15,508 nt of DNA from the NCBI GenBank assembly GCA_014859615.1, contig JACUTX010000043.1, positions 1 to 15,508 of the forward strand, given 5' to 3'. Origin of the DNA: Desulfuromonadales bacterium. Its GTDB lineage: Bacteria; Desulfobacterota; Desulfuromonadia; Desulfuromonadales; UBA2294. The position numbers were made by a program, and so were the translations under genes. Below are positions 6,980 through 14,005 of the stretch, one piece after another (position 1 is the first letter of the stretch; every line of letters starts with the position of its first letter). A model generated the notes under the pieces. The model did not search any database. It was not told the DNA's origin and saw nothing but the letters and a program-made list of their open reading frames with translations.

Positions 6980-8250
6980 CAGCGCCCCGAACCGCCCGGT
7001 TTACCTCCACTGCTGTACCGCCGACGGGGGCGTTTGGGAGGGGTCGAGGCTGCTTTCTTTTCAGGCTGAGGTGTTTTCTTGTGCGGTACACCCCGCTTGT
7101 AATCGTGGCAGAGATCTTCCTCCTGCGGCACGGTACTCGGGATTTTCTGACCGATATACTCCTCGATATCGGGGAGGAAAAATGCGAGATCCTCATCGGC
7201 AAAACTGATCGATTTGCCGAGCGCGCCAGCCCGGGCCGTCCGCCCGATCCGGTGCACGTAGTCTTCGGCATCCTGCGGGAGGTCGTAGTTCACAACATGC
7301 GTCACGCCGTCGATATGAATTCCGCGTGAAGCGACATCGGTTGCGACCAGAAAGGTGATTTTCCCCTCCTTGAAATCATCCAGAATCCGCATCCGCTTTC
7401 TCTGGAGAACATCGCCGGAGAGAACCGCGACCTTGTAGTCGTTATGCTGCAGGCGGGCAGAAAGGTGCTCCGCCTCTCGTTTGGTATTGACGAAAATCAA
7501 AACACGGATGGTCTGCGTCTCTTTTTTCATCAAGCCGAGCAGCAGCGCAAACTTCTCTCGGCGCGCCACATGGTAGGCGATCTGTTCAATCCGCTCGGCG
7601 GTCACCTGTTCCGGCTCGATCCGCACCTTGTCGGTTATATTCATGAATTCGTAGGCCAACTCCATGACGCGTTGCGACAGGGTGGCCGAGAAAAGCATGG
7701 TTTGCCGCTGTTCAAACGGTGGGAGTTTGCGCAGGATGAAACGGAGATCCTTGATAAACCCCATATCGAACATCCGGTCAGCCTCATCGATCACCAGCGA
7801 TTCGACATCCTTGAGGCTGAAGACATTCTGTTTGGCGTAATCGATCAGACGCCCGGGAGTGGCAACGATGACATCGACACCATCGCGAAGCGCCTGGCGC
7901 TGTTTCTCATAATCGACACCGCCAAAAATCGGCTGCACCTTGAACGGGCAGAAGGCCCCGAGTCCATCGGCATCGGCGCAGATCTGCACCACCAGTTCAC
8001 GGGTCGGTGCCAGCACCAGAGCACGTGGTCCCCTCTTTTTACCTGTTTTGGGAGTAGCCGACAGGCGCGTAAACAGAGCAATCAGAAAGGCTGCTGTCTT
8101 GCCGGTTCCGGTCTGCGCCTGGGCTGCCACATCATGCCCGAGCAACGCCAGAGGAATAGCCTCTTCCTGTACGGGGGTTAAATCGGTAAAACCGATCTGC
8201 TCAATGCCACGCAGAAGATCGGCAGGAAGATCGAGTTCGGTAAATTTCAT
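6979..8250 (-). CDS. DEAD-box ATP-dependent RNA helicase (RhlB/RhlE-like)
   Basis: A 423-residue ATP-dependent RNA unwinding protein of the cytoplasm. All core motifs are visible: Q-motif region FTDLTPVQ (21-28), Walker A AQTGTGKT (45-52), PTREL (82-86), TPGR (131-134), DEAD (155-158), SAT (188-190) and HRIGRTAR (333-340). Residues beyond about 385 form a basic, Lys/Arg/Pro/Gly-rich tail that probably binds RNA. Segments such as GRLIDYAKQN, DMGFIKDLR and MRILDDF resemble E. coli RhlB, a degradosome helicase, but the exact subgroup cannot be settled by eye. It starts 63 bases after trpB. I see no good Shine-Dalgarno before the ATG; the frame's earliest family-consistent start is MKFTELDLP. It is coupled to the glycosylase by a one-base overlap. 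Helicase identity certain, RNA targets unknown. Confidence 0.95.
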   Translation of the reverse strand: MKFTELDLPADLLRGIEQIGFTDLTPVQEEAIPLALLGHDVAAQAQTGTGKTAAFLIALFTRLSATPKTGKKRGPRALVLAPTRELVVQICADADGLGAFCPFKVQPIFGGVDYEKQRQALRDGVDVIVATPGRLIDYAKQNVFSLKDVESLVIDEADRMFDMGFIKDLRFILRKLPPFEQRQTMLFSATLSQRVMELAYEFMNITDKVRIEPEQVTAERIEQIAYHVARREKFALLLGLMKKETQTIRVLIFVNTKREAEHLSARLQHNDYKVAVLSGDVLQRKRMRILDDFKEGKITFLVATDVASRGIHIDGVTHVVNYDLPQDAEDYVHRIGRTARAGALGKSISFADEDLAFFLPDIEEYIGQKIPSTVPQEEDLCHDYKRGVPHKKTPQPEKKAASTPPKRPRRRYSSGGKPGGSGR

Positions 8251-8313
8251 AGTCTGTTAACTTTCATAAATTCGACATATCGGCCGCTGCGAAACGCCTC
8301 TATATCCGTTTGT

Positions 8314-9513
8314 TTAAAATTGTATCCCCATCGCTTCTGCGACGGTATGGATATCCTTGTCACCCCGGCCTGACAGACAGACCAGCAGGATTGCATCCGA
8401 TGACAAAGTTGGTGCGCGCCGGAGAACCTCGGCGATAGCGTGTGCGCTCTCCAGAGCCGGAATAATCCCCTCAAGCTCGGTCAGCAATCGAAAAGCGGCC
8501 AACGCCTCTTCATCTGTCACTGCGACATATTCGGCCCGACCACTCTCTTTAAGAAAAGCATGCTCCGGCCCGACCCCAGGGTAATCGAGACCTGCAGAGA
8601 TCGAATGAGCATGCTGGATCTGACCATCATCATCCTGCAGCAGATAGGTTTTGTTTCCGTGCAGAACCCCGACGCTCCCGGCAGATATACTCGCAGCATG
8701 TTTGTCCGTATCGATACCGAGGCCGGACGCCTCAACCCCGATCAGGCGGACCGATTCATCTTCAATAAACGGAGTAAACAGGCCGATAGCATTTGAACCC
8801 CCACCGATGCAGGCGATCGCCGCATCAGGGAGCCTGCCGGTCGCGGCCAGCACCTGCTCCCTTGCCTCACGACCGATCACCGTCTGAAAGTCACGAACCA
8901 GTTGCGGATAGGGGTGAGGGCCTGCAGCCGTCCCGATCACATAAAAGGTGTCGCGAACATGCGTCACCCAGTGCCGCATCGCATCATTCATCGCATCTTT
9001 GAGTGTAGCCGTCCCACTGGTCACTCCGTGCACTTTGGCCCCGAGCAGCTTCATCCGAAAAACATTAAGAGCCTGTCGGCGAATATCTTCCGTCCCCATG
9101 AATACTTCACATTCGAGATCGAAAAGAGCCGCAACCGTCGCCGTCGCAACACCGTGCTGACCGGCACCCGTCTCGGCGATAACCTTCTTTTTCCCCATGC
9201 GCCGCGCCAACAGCGCCTGACCGACGGTGTTGTTAATTTTATGCGCGCCGGTGTGATTGAGATCTTCACGTTTGAGATAGATCCGTGCGCCCCCGCACTG
9301 CTGCGTCAATCGCTCGGCAAAATAGAGCGGGCTGGGCCGTCCGACGTACTGTTTAAGGTAATAGTCAAACTCTTCAAGAAAGGTCGGATCAGCCATCGCT
9401 TCATTGTAAGCCTGTTCCAGTTCAAGCAGTGCAGGCATCAATGTCTCGGCGACATAGCGACCGCCAAACTGACCAAAATGCCCACGTGCATCAGGCTGTT
9501 GATATCGACTCAT
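8314..9513 (-). CDS. trpB: Tryptophan synthase beta subunit (TrpB1 type)
   Basis: A 399-residue PLP enzyme that condenses indole with serine to tryptophan; functions as an alpha2-beta2 complex with TrpA. The PLP-binding lysine is Lys92 in HTGAHKINN, the catalytic glutamate is Glu114 in AETGAGQHG, and the phosphate-binding loop is GGGSNA. Opening (GHFGQFGGRYVAETLMPAL) and length are classical TrpB1. The start overlaps the trpF stop as ATGA, with GAGGGA just upstream. Unusually, its partner trpA does not follow: a 63-base gap leads to an RNA helicase. The organism also carries trpB2 two genes upstream. Confidence 0.98.
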   Translation of the reverse strand: MSRYQQPDARGHFGQFGGRYVAETLMPALLELEQAYNEAMADPTFLEEFDYYLKQYVGRPSPLYFAERLTQQCGGARIYLKREDLNHTGAHKINNTVGQALLARRMGKKKVIAETGAGQHGVATATVAALFDLECEVFMGTEDIRRQALNVFRMKLLGAKVHGVTSGTATLKDAMNDAMRHWVTHVRDTFYVIGTAAGPHPYPQLVRDFQTVIGREAREQVLAATGRLPDAAIACIGGGSNAIGLFTPFIEDESVRLIGVEASGLGIDTDKHAASISAGSVGVLHGNKTYLLQDDDGQIQHAHSISAGLDYPGVGPEHAFLKESGRAEYVAVTDEEALAAFRLLTELEGIIPALESAHAIAEVLRRAPTLSSDAILLVCLSGRGDKDIHTVAEAMGIQF

Positions 9514-10130
9514 TCCCTCATCCCTTTGACCGCCCGAATAAAGGCCGTCACTTTAGCATGATCTTTTATCCCCGGAGCCAGCTCCACTCCGCTCGACACA
9601 TCGACGGCATAAGGTCGCACCGCCACGATAGCCGCAGCGACATTCTCCGGGGTCAATCCCCCCGCCAGAATGATCGGCCGTTTTGTCGCTACAACTGCAG
9701 CCAGATCCCAGTTGAAAGACTTTCCGCTCCCGCCAAAAAGATTCGGTACCCAGGCATCAAGCAGCAAGGTCGAGACCTGATAGTCGGCATGATTTGCAAG
9801 ACTGTCGACGTCCTTGACGCGTAACGCCTTGATACTGCGCAGTGGCCTATAGTCTGACCGATCAGGACTCTCGTCACCATGTAGCTGTATCGCATCAAGC
9901 CCGCAATAAACGACTGTTTCGCGGATAATCGCCGCCGCGGCGTTGACAAACAGACCGACGCGGGTGATGAATGGCGGCAGCGCCGCACAAATTTCACGGG
10001 CCGTCTCTATTGTTACAAAGCGCGGGCTTCCGGCATAAAAGACCAGACCGATCGCATCCGCCCCGCAGGCAGCGACATGCAGAGCGTCGACCATATTGGT
10101 CACTCCGCAGATTTTAACCAGCGGTGCCAT
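9510..10130 (-). CDS. trpF: Phosphoribosylanthranilate isomerase
   Basis: A 206-residue single-domain TIM barrel that converts N-(5-phosphoribosyl)anthranilate to the carboxyphenylamino-deoxyribulose phosphate used by TrpC. The general base Cys8 (KICGVTN) and general acid Asp125 (LLLDA) are where the family has them; the phosphate-binding GGL and DVSSGVE motifs are present. It is separate from trpC, unlike the enteric fusion. Start: the open frame reaches a TTG at 10148 that would overlap the trpB2 stop, but the ATG at 10130 has GAGGG 8 bases before it and gives the normal N-terminus (MAPLVKICG), so the ATG is preferred. It ends in an ATGA overlap with trpB. Confidence 0.97.
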   Translation of the reverse strand: MAPLVKICGVTNMVDALHVAACGADAIGLVFYAGSPRFVTIETAREICAALPPFITRVGLFVNAAAAIIRETVVYCGLDAIQLHGDESPDRSDYRPLRSIKALRVKDVDSLANHADYQVSTLLLDAWVPNLFGGSGKSFNWDLAAVVATKRPIILAGGLTPENVAAAIVAVRPYAVDVSSGVELAPGIKDHAKVTAFIRAVKGMRE

Positions 10131-10138
10131 GGACGGAT

Positions 10139-10143
10139 CCCTC
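10139..10143 (-). promoter_or_regulatory. Ribosome binding site deciding the trpF start
   Basis: GAGGG on the minus strand, 8 bases before the ATG at 10130 and immediately after the trpB2 stop (10147-10145). Its spacing favours the ATG over the TTG at 10148. Confidence 0.6.
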
Positions 10144-10144
10144 T

Positions 10145-11497
10145 TCAACCGATTTTTGGCAGATGCGACAAAGATTCCCTGATCGCTTCGGCCGGGTAGT
10201 CATAATCTTCGAGTTCACCATTAAAGTAGGCATCGTAAGCGGTCATATCAACATGACCATGACCGGAGAGGTTAAAGAGGATCGTCTTCTCTTTCCCTTC
10301 CTCCTTGGCCTGCAACGCCTCTTCGATTGCGCCGCGAATTGCATGCGACGATTCCGGCGCCGGAATGATCGATTCTGTGCGCGCAAACAGAACCGCCGCT
10401 TCAAAACAGGCCGTCTGCGCAACCGCTTTCGCCTCAATCACCCCTTCGTGCAGCAGTTGCGAGACCAGCGGCGAAGCGCCATGATATCGCAACCCGCCAG
10501 CATGAATTCCCGGCGGCATGAAATCGTGCCCGAGAGTATACATCTTGGAGATCGGTGCCATCTTGGCGGTATCACCGTAGTCGAAGGCATACGTCCCTTT
10601 GGTCAGAGTCGGACAACTGGCCGGTTCATAGGCGACAATCCGGATCTCTCGACCATTGGCTTTATCAGCTATAAACGGGAACGCGATCCCGGCAAAATTT
10701 GAACCGCCGCCATGACAGCCGATGACCACATCAGGAAAGGCACCGACCATGGCGAGCTGTTCCTTGGCCTCGAGACCGATCACGGTCTGATGCAGGCAGA
10801 CATGATTAAGGACACTGCCAAGCGCGTAACGGGTATCTTCATGCGTCGCCGCATCTTCGACTGCTTCGCTGATGGCAATACCGAGCGATCCCTGATTATC
10901 GGGATCCCTGGCCAAAATTGAGCGCCCCGCATTGGTCTGATTCGACGGTGACGGCAGGACATTGGCCCCCCAGAGCTGCATCATACTCTTCCGATACGGC
11001 TTCTGGCCATAAGAAACCTTGACCATGTAGACCGTACATTCCAGACCGAAATGCTGACAGGCCAGAGCTATCGACGATCCCCACTGTCCGGCGCCGGTCT
11101 CTGAAGCGATCCGTTTCGTCCCGGCAATCTTGTTGTAATAAGCCTGCGGGACAGCCGTATTCGGCTTGTGTGATCCGGCGGGCGAAACACCTTCGTACTT
11201 GTAATAGATCTTGGCCGGAGTCCCGAGTGCTTTCTCCAATTGATGCGCACGAATCAACGGCGACGGACGCCAGAGACGGAGAATATCCCGCACCTCTTCC
11301 GGGATATCGATCCAGCGCTCTGTCGAAACCTCCTGCTCGATCAACGGCATCGGGAAGAGCGGGAGCAGATCATCCGGCGTAACCGGCTGCAGTGTCCCCG
11401 GATGAACAACCGGAGCCATCTGACCCGGCATATCGGGGATGATATTGTACCACTGCTTCGGAAGTCTATCTTCCGGCAATAAAATTTTTGTTTGCAT
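10145..11497 (-). CDS. trpB2: TrpB2-type tryptophan synthase beta-like PLP enzyme
   Basis: A 450-residue member of the TrpB2 branch of the beta-subunit family, about 50 residues longer than TrpB1. The long N-terminal segment (about 1-75) before RPSPLIRA is typical of the branch. The PLP lysine is Lys111 in GSHKPNTAVPQAYYN and the active-site glutamate is in SETGAGQWG (132-139). GGGSN marks the phosphate loop. TrpB2 proteins generally lack the residues for tight TrpA contact; suggested roles are indole salvage or synthesis from O-phosphoserine, shown for some archaeal members. Which applies here is unknown. AAGGAG lies 7 bases before the ATG. It follows trpC after 58 bases, the longest gap among trpE-trpB, and its stop is 14 bases before trpF. 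It lies in the operon together with a complete trpB1, which is noteworthy. Confidence 0.94.
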   Translation of the reverse strand: MQTKILLPEDRLPKQWYNIIPDMPGQMAPVVHPGTLQPVTPDDLLPLFPMPLIEQEVSTERWIDIPEEVRDILRLWRPSPLIRAHQLEKALGTPAKIYYKYEGVSPAGSHKPNTAVPQAYYNKIAGTKRIASETGAGQWGSSIALACQHFGLECTVYMVKVSYGQKPYRKSMMQLWGANVLPSPSNQTNAGRSILARDPDNQGSLGIAISEAVEDAATHEDTRYALGSVLNHVCLHQTVIGLEAKEQLAMVGAFPDVVIGCHGGGSNFAGIAFPFIADKANGREIRIVAYEPASCPTLTKGTYAFDYGDTAKMAPISKMYTLGHDFMPPGIHAGGLRYHGASPLVSQLLHEGVIEAKAVAQTACFEAAVLFARTESIIPAPESSHAIRGAIEEALQAKEEGKEKTILFNLSGHGHVDMTAYDAYFNGELEDYDYPAEAIRESLSHLPKIG

Positions 11498-11532
11498 TCA
11501 TACGCTCCTTCTTCCCTGAATTTGTCTGATCC

Positions 11533-11552
11533 AAAAAAACTCATCAGCCGAG
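11533..11552 (-). terminator. Weak terminator-like hairpin between trpC and trpB2
   Basis: On the minus strand CTCG-GCTGA-TGAG is followed directly by seven T residues. The stem is only four pairs with one G-T, so at best it would cause pausing or partial termination between trpEGDC and trpB2FB. Chance is quite possible. Confidence 0.2.
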
Positions 11553-11555
11553 ACG

Positions 11556-12374
11556 TTAGCACTCACCCTGAAGTTCCCTCAGTTTAGCACCAATATCTTC
11601 TTCACGCATCAGCGATTCACCGACCAGAAAACCGCGAGCTCCGGCCTGCTGCAACCGCAGAATATCATCTCGGGAGGTAATGCCGCTCTCGGAGACGACA
11701 AAATGCCCCTCGGGGATCAGTGGCCACAGCCGTTTTGTGGTTGCCAGATCCGTTACGAATGTGCGCAGATTACGGTTATTGATCCCGATCAGTTGGCAAT
11801 CCGTCGCCAGCCCCTTTTCCAGATCCTGCTCATCGTGGACTTCCAGCAGAACATCAAGATGCAGCTCGGCAGCCCGCTGCGAAAATTCGAGCAACTGCTC
11901 AGTCTCAAGCATCGCAGCGATCAGCAGGATGGCATCGGCTCCGGCGACCCGCGCCTCAAGAATCTGATACGGATCACAGATAAAATCCTTACGCAACAGC
12001 GGCAGACTGACCCCTTCACGGATGTTTCCGAGATAGCACAAGTCCCCCATAAAGAAGCGCTCATCGGTCAATACCGACAGACAGGTCGCACCGTTATTCT
12101 GATAGATTTTGGCAATCGCCAAAGGATCAAAATCCGGCCGGATCACCCCTTGACTCGGCGACCCCTTCTTCACTTCGGCAATGATCGCGGGGCAATCCGA
12201 ATCGGCTGTGGCACGCAAAGCACGCAGAAATCCGCGTGGCGGTCCCTCAATTTGCAGCAACTGTTCTTCAAGTCGCACAGTCGGAAGTGACATTTTGGCG
12301 GCAGCTACCTCCTCGCGCTTATGGGCAACAATCTGCTTCAGAATATCGGGGATAAAAGTCATCGGTTGACTCAC
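11556..12374 (-). CDS. trpC: Indole-3-glycerol phosphate synthase
   Basis: A 272-residue TIM-barrel enzyme closing the indole ring with loss of CO2 and water. Characteristic segments: IIAEVKKGSPSQG (64-76) with Glu67 and Lys69, LLRKDF (127-132) with Lys129, LLEVHDE (176-182), GINNRNL (197-203) and VVSESGI (226-232). It is monofunctional, since trpF is a separate gene. Start: GTG at 12374 overlaps the trpD stop as GTGA; an in-frame ATG at 12362 is an alternative, with AGTGAG seven bases upstream. Either gives an intact enzyme (272 or 268 residues). The overlapping GTG is reported because the other trp junctions are similarly tight. Confidence 0.96.
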   Translation of the reverse strand: MSQPMTFIPDILKQIVAHKREEVAAAKMSLPTVRLEEQLLQIEGPPRGFLRALRATADSDCPAIIAEVKKGSPSQGVIRPDFDPLAIAKIYQNNGATCLSVLTDERFFMGDLCYLGNIREGVSLPLLRKDFICDPYQILEARVAGADAILLIAAMLETEQLLEFSQRAAELHLDVLLEVHDEQDLEKGLATDCQLIGINNRNLRTFVTDLATTKRLWPLIPEGHFVVSESGITSRDDILRLQQAGARGFLVGESLMREEDIGAKLRELQGEC

Positions 12375-13423
12375 TTCTTCTGCGTCTGCTCTGCCAGGGA
12401 CAACAGACGACTGAGCGCCTCGCCCGAATCGATCGCCTCAGCCGCCCGCGCTATTCCGGCTTGAGGATCGGGACAAATACCGGCCGCTGTTAGGGCAAAA
12501 GCGCTGTTGAGCAGAACAATATCCCGTTTCGGGCCCGCCGCTCCAGAGAGAACCGCGCGGACAATCTTTGCATTCGCTGCAGCATCGCCCCCCTGCAAAT
12601 CAGCCAGGGGACAACAGGTGAAACCGAACTGCTCCGGTGTAATAGTATAAGAGGTCACTTTACCCCCAGCAATTTCGGCAACCCAGGTCGGGCCGGTCAG
12701 GGTTAATTCGTCCATCCCGTCAGAACCGTGAACCACAAAACCGTGCCGACAGCCGAGTTTCAGCAGAACTCCGGACAGAAGATCAACCAACTCATGCCGG
12801 TAAACGCCGAGGACCTGACGATCTGCGCCAGCCGGATTCGTCAACGGGCCAAGGATATTAAATATCGTCCGGATACCGATCTCCTTACGCGGACCGATCG
12901 CATATTTCATCGCACCGTGCAAGGCCGGAGCAAACAGAAAACCGACGCCGATTTTTTCGATGCACTCAGCAACTTGTGTCGGCGTAACATCGAGATTGAC
13001 GCCTAGAGCTTCGAGGACATCCGCGCTGCCACAGGCCGACGAAATGCTCCTGTTCCCATGTTTGGCCACCTTGATTCCACAGGCAGCAACAACAAAAGCT
13101 ACGGTTGTCGAAATATTAAAGCTGCGCGTCCCGCTACCACCGGTACCGCAAGTATCAATGATCGTCTCATGATCAATATTGATGTCGTCGCGGTCGATAT
13201 CGATCGTCGAACCGACCCTGATCGGTGTCGCATGTGCACGCATAACACGGGCGGCGCCGGTAATCTCGTCCACCGTCTCCCCCTTCATGCGCAGGGCGGC
13301 TATGAATGCTCCGATCTGGGCTCCTGTCGCCTCGCCCCCCATAATCTGGTCCATGACATCGACCATCTCGTTTTCGTTCAGGCTCTCCCCTTCGACGACC
13401 CGGGCAATCGCTTCCTTGATCAT
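12371..13423 (-). CDS. trpD: Anthranilate phosphoribosyltransferase
   Basis: A 350-residue enzyme that transfers phosphoribose from PRPP to anthranilate. The PRPP-binding glycine loop is GTGGSGTRSFNIST (93-106) and the second loop is KHGNRSISS (121-129); both are complete. Compared with the usual family layout, an acidic, Asp/Ile-rich stretch of roughly ten extra residues (about 72-88) precedes the glycine loop; I recall this style from Geobacter-type sequences. It is not fused to trpG. The ATG overlaps the trpG stop (ATGA), with GAGGAG three bases upstream. The stop overlaps trpC. Confidence 0.97.
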   Translation of the reverse strand: MIKEAIARVVEGESLNENEMVDVMDQIMGGEATGAQIGAFIAALRMKGETVDEITGAARVMRAHATPIRVGSTIDIDRDDINIDHETIIDTCGTGGSGTRSFNISTTVAFVVAACGIKVAKHGNRSISSACGSADVLEALGVNLDVTPTQVAECIEKIGVGFLFAPALHGAMKYAIGPRKEIGIRTIFNILGPLTNPAGADRQVLGVYRHELVDLLSGVLLKLGCRHGFVVHGSDGMDELTLTGPTWVAEIAGGKVTSYTITPEQFGFTCCPLADLQGGDAAANAKIVRAVLSGAAGPKRDIVLLNSAFALTAAGICPDPQAGIARAAEAIDSGEALSRLLSLAEQTQKK

Positions 13424-14004
13424 GGTCTCCTCGTCGCTGCACTCATGTTCAGAAAATTACGTAAAATCTGTTTCCCGTCAATTGTCAAAATTGATTCAGG
13501 GTGAAACTGCACCCCCCAGACCGGCAGAGCAGAATGGGCAACCGCCATAATTTCAGCCTGATCTGTCCACGCTGTTACCTTAAGACAAGACGGGAGAGAG
13601 TCCCGCTCTGCCAGCAAAGAATGATAACGAGTCGCCACAAACGGATTTGACATGGAGTGAAACAGGCCACTTTCATCGTGATGCATCCGGCTGGTTTTGC
13701 CGTGCATTAAATTTTTTGCGCGAACAATTCTCCCGCCAAAAGCCTGTACGATCGACTGATGTCCGAGACAGACCCCAAAAATCGGGATCTGGCCAGCAAA
13801 AGCCTGAATCGCTTCGATGGAAATTCCGGCATCGTCAGGTGTACAGGGGCCGGGTGAAACCACAAGATGAGATGGATGTCGCGCAGCAATCTCGGCAATA
13901 GAGATAGAATCGTTGCGCCAGACTTCAACCTCGACGCCGAGTTCACTGAAGTATTGAACAAGATTGTAGGTAAAAGAATCATAATTATCGATCATCAGGA
14001 GCAT
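13420..14004 (-). CDS. trpG: Anthranilate synthase glutamine amidotransferase subunit
   Basis: A 194-residue class I glutaminase that supplies ammonia to TrpE. The catalytic triad is visible: Cys79 in GVCLGHQ, His168 and Glu170 in FHPES. The opening IDNYDSFTYNLVQYF and the oxyanion segment SPGPCTPDDAG (50-60) are typical. Start: the ATG at 14004 is one base after the trpE stop (TGAGATG), with AAGGGG about ten bases upstream; the frame runs on to a TTG at 14034 inside trpE, but this would add an atypical N-terminus. A folate gene (folC) lies in the same operon; in some bacteria one such subunit serves both TrpE and PabB, which cannot be judged here. Confidence 0.97.
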   Translation of the reverse strand: MLLMIDNYDSFTYNLVQYFSELGVEVEVWRNDSISIAEIAARHPSHLVVSPGPCTPDDAGISIEAIQAFAGQIPIFGVCLGHQSIVQAFGGRIVRAKNLMHGKTSRMHHDESGLFHSMSNPFVATRYHSLLAERDSLPSCLKVTAWTDQAEIMAVAHSALPVWGVQFHPESILTIDGKQILRNFLNMSAATRRP

Positions 14005-14005
14005 C

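Noticed and set aside
7444..8181. 245-codon plus-strand open frame antisense to the helicase gene
   Set aside because: Shadow of the helicase coding sequence; no recognisable protein and all helicase motifs are on the other strand.
8251..8330. Promoter for the helicase gene in the gap after trpB
   Set aside because: TACAAT near 8322-8327 and a few AT-rich hexamers are present, but no -35 at proper spacing; not strong enough to list.
8902..9561. 219-codon plus-strand open frame antisense to trpB and the end of trpF
   Set aside because: Antisense to a fully recognisable trpB, with no family resemblance or initiation signals.
10131..10148. trpF starting at TTG 10148
   Set aside because: The ATG at 10130 has a well-spaced GAGGG and yields the canonical start of the family.
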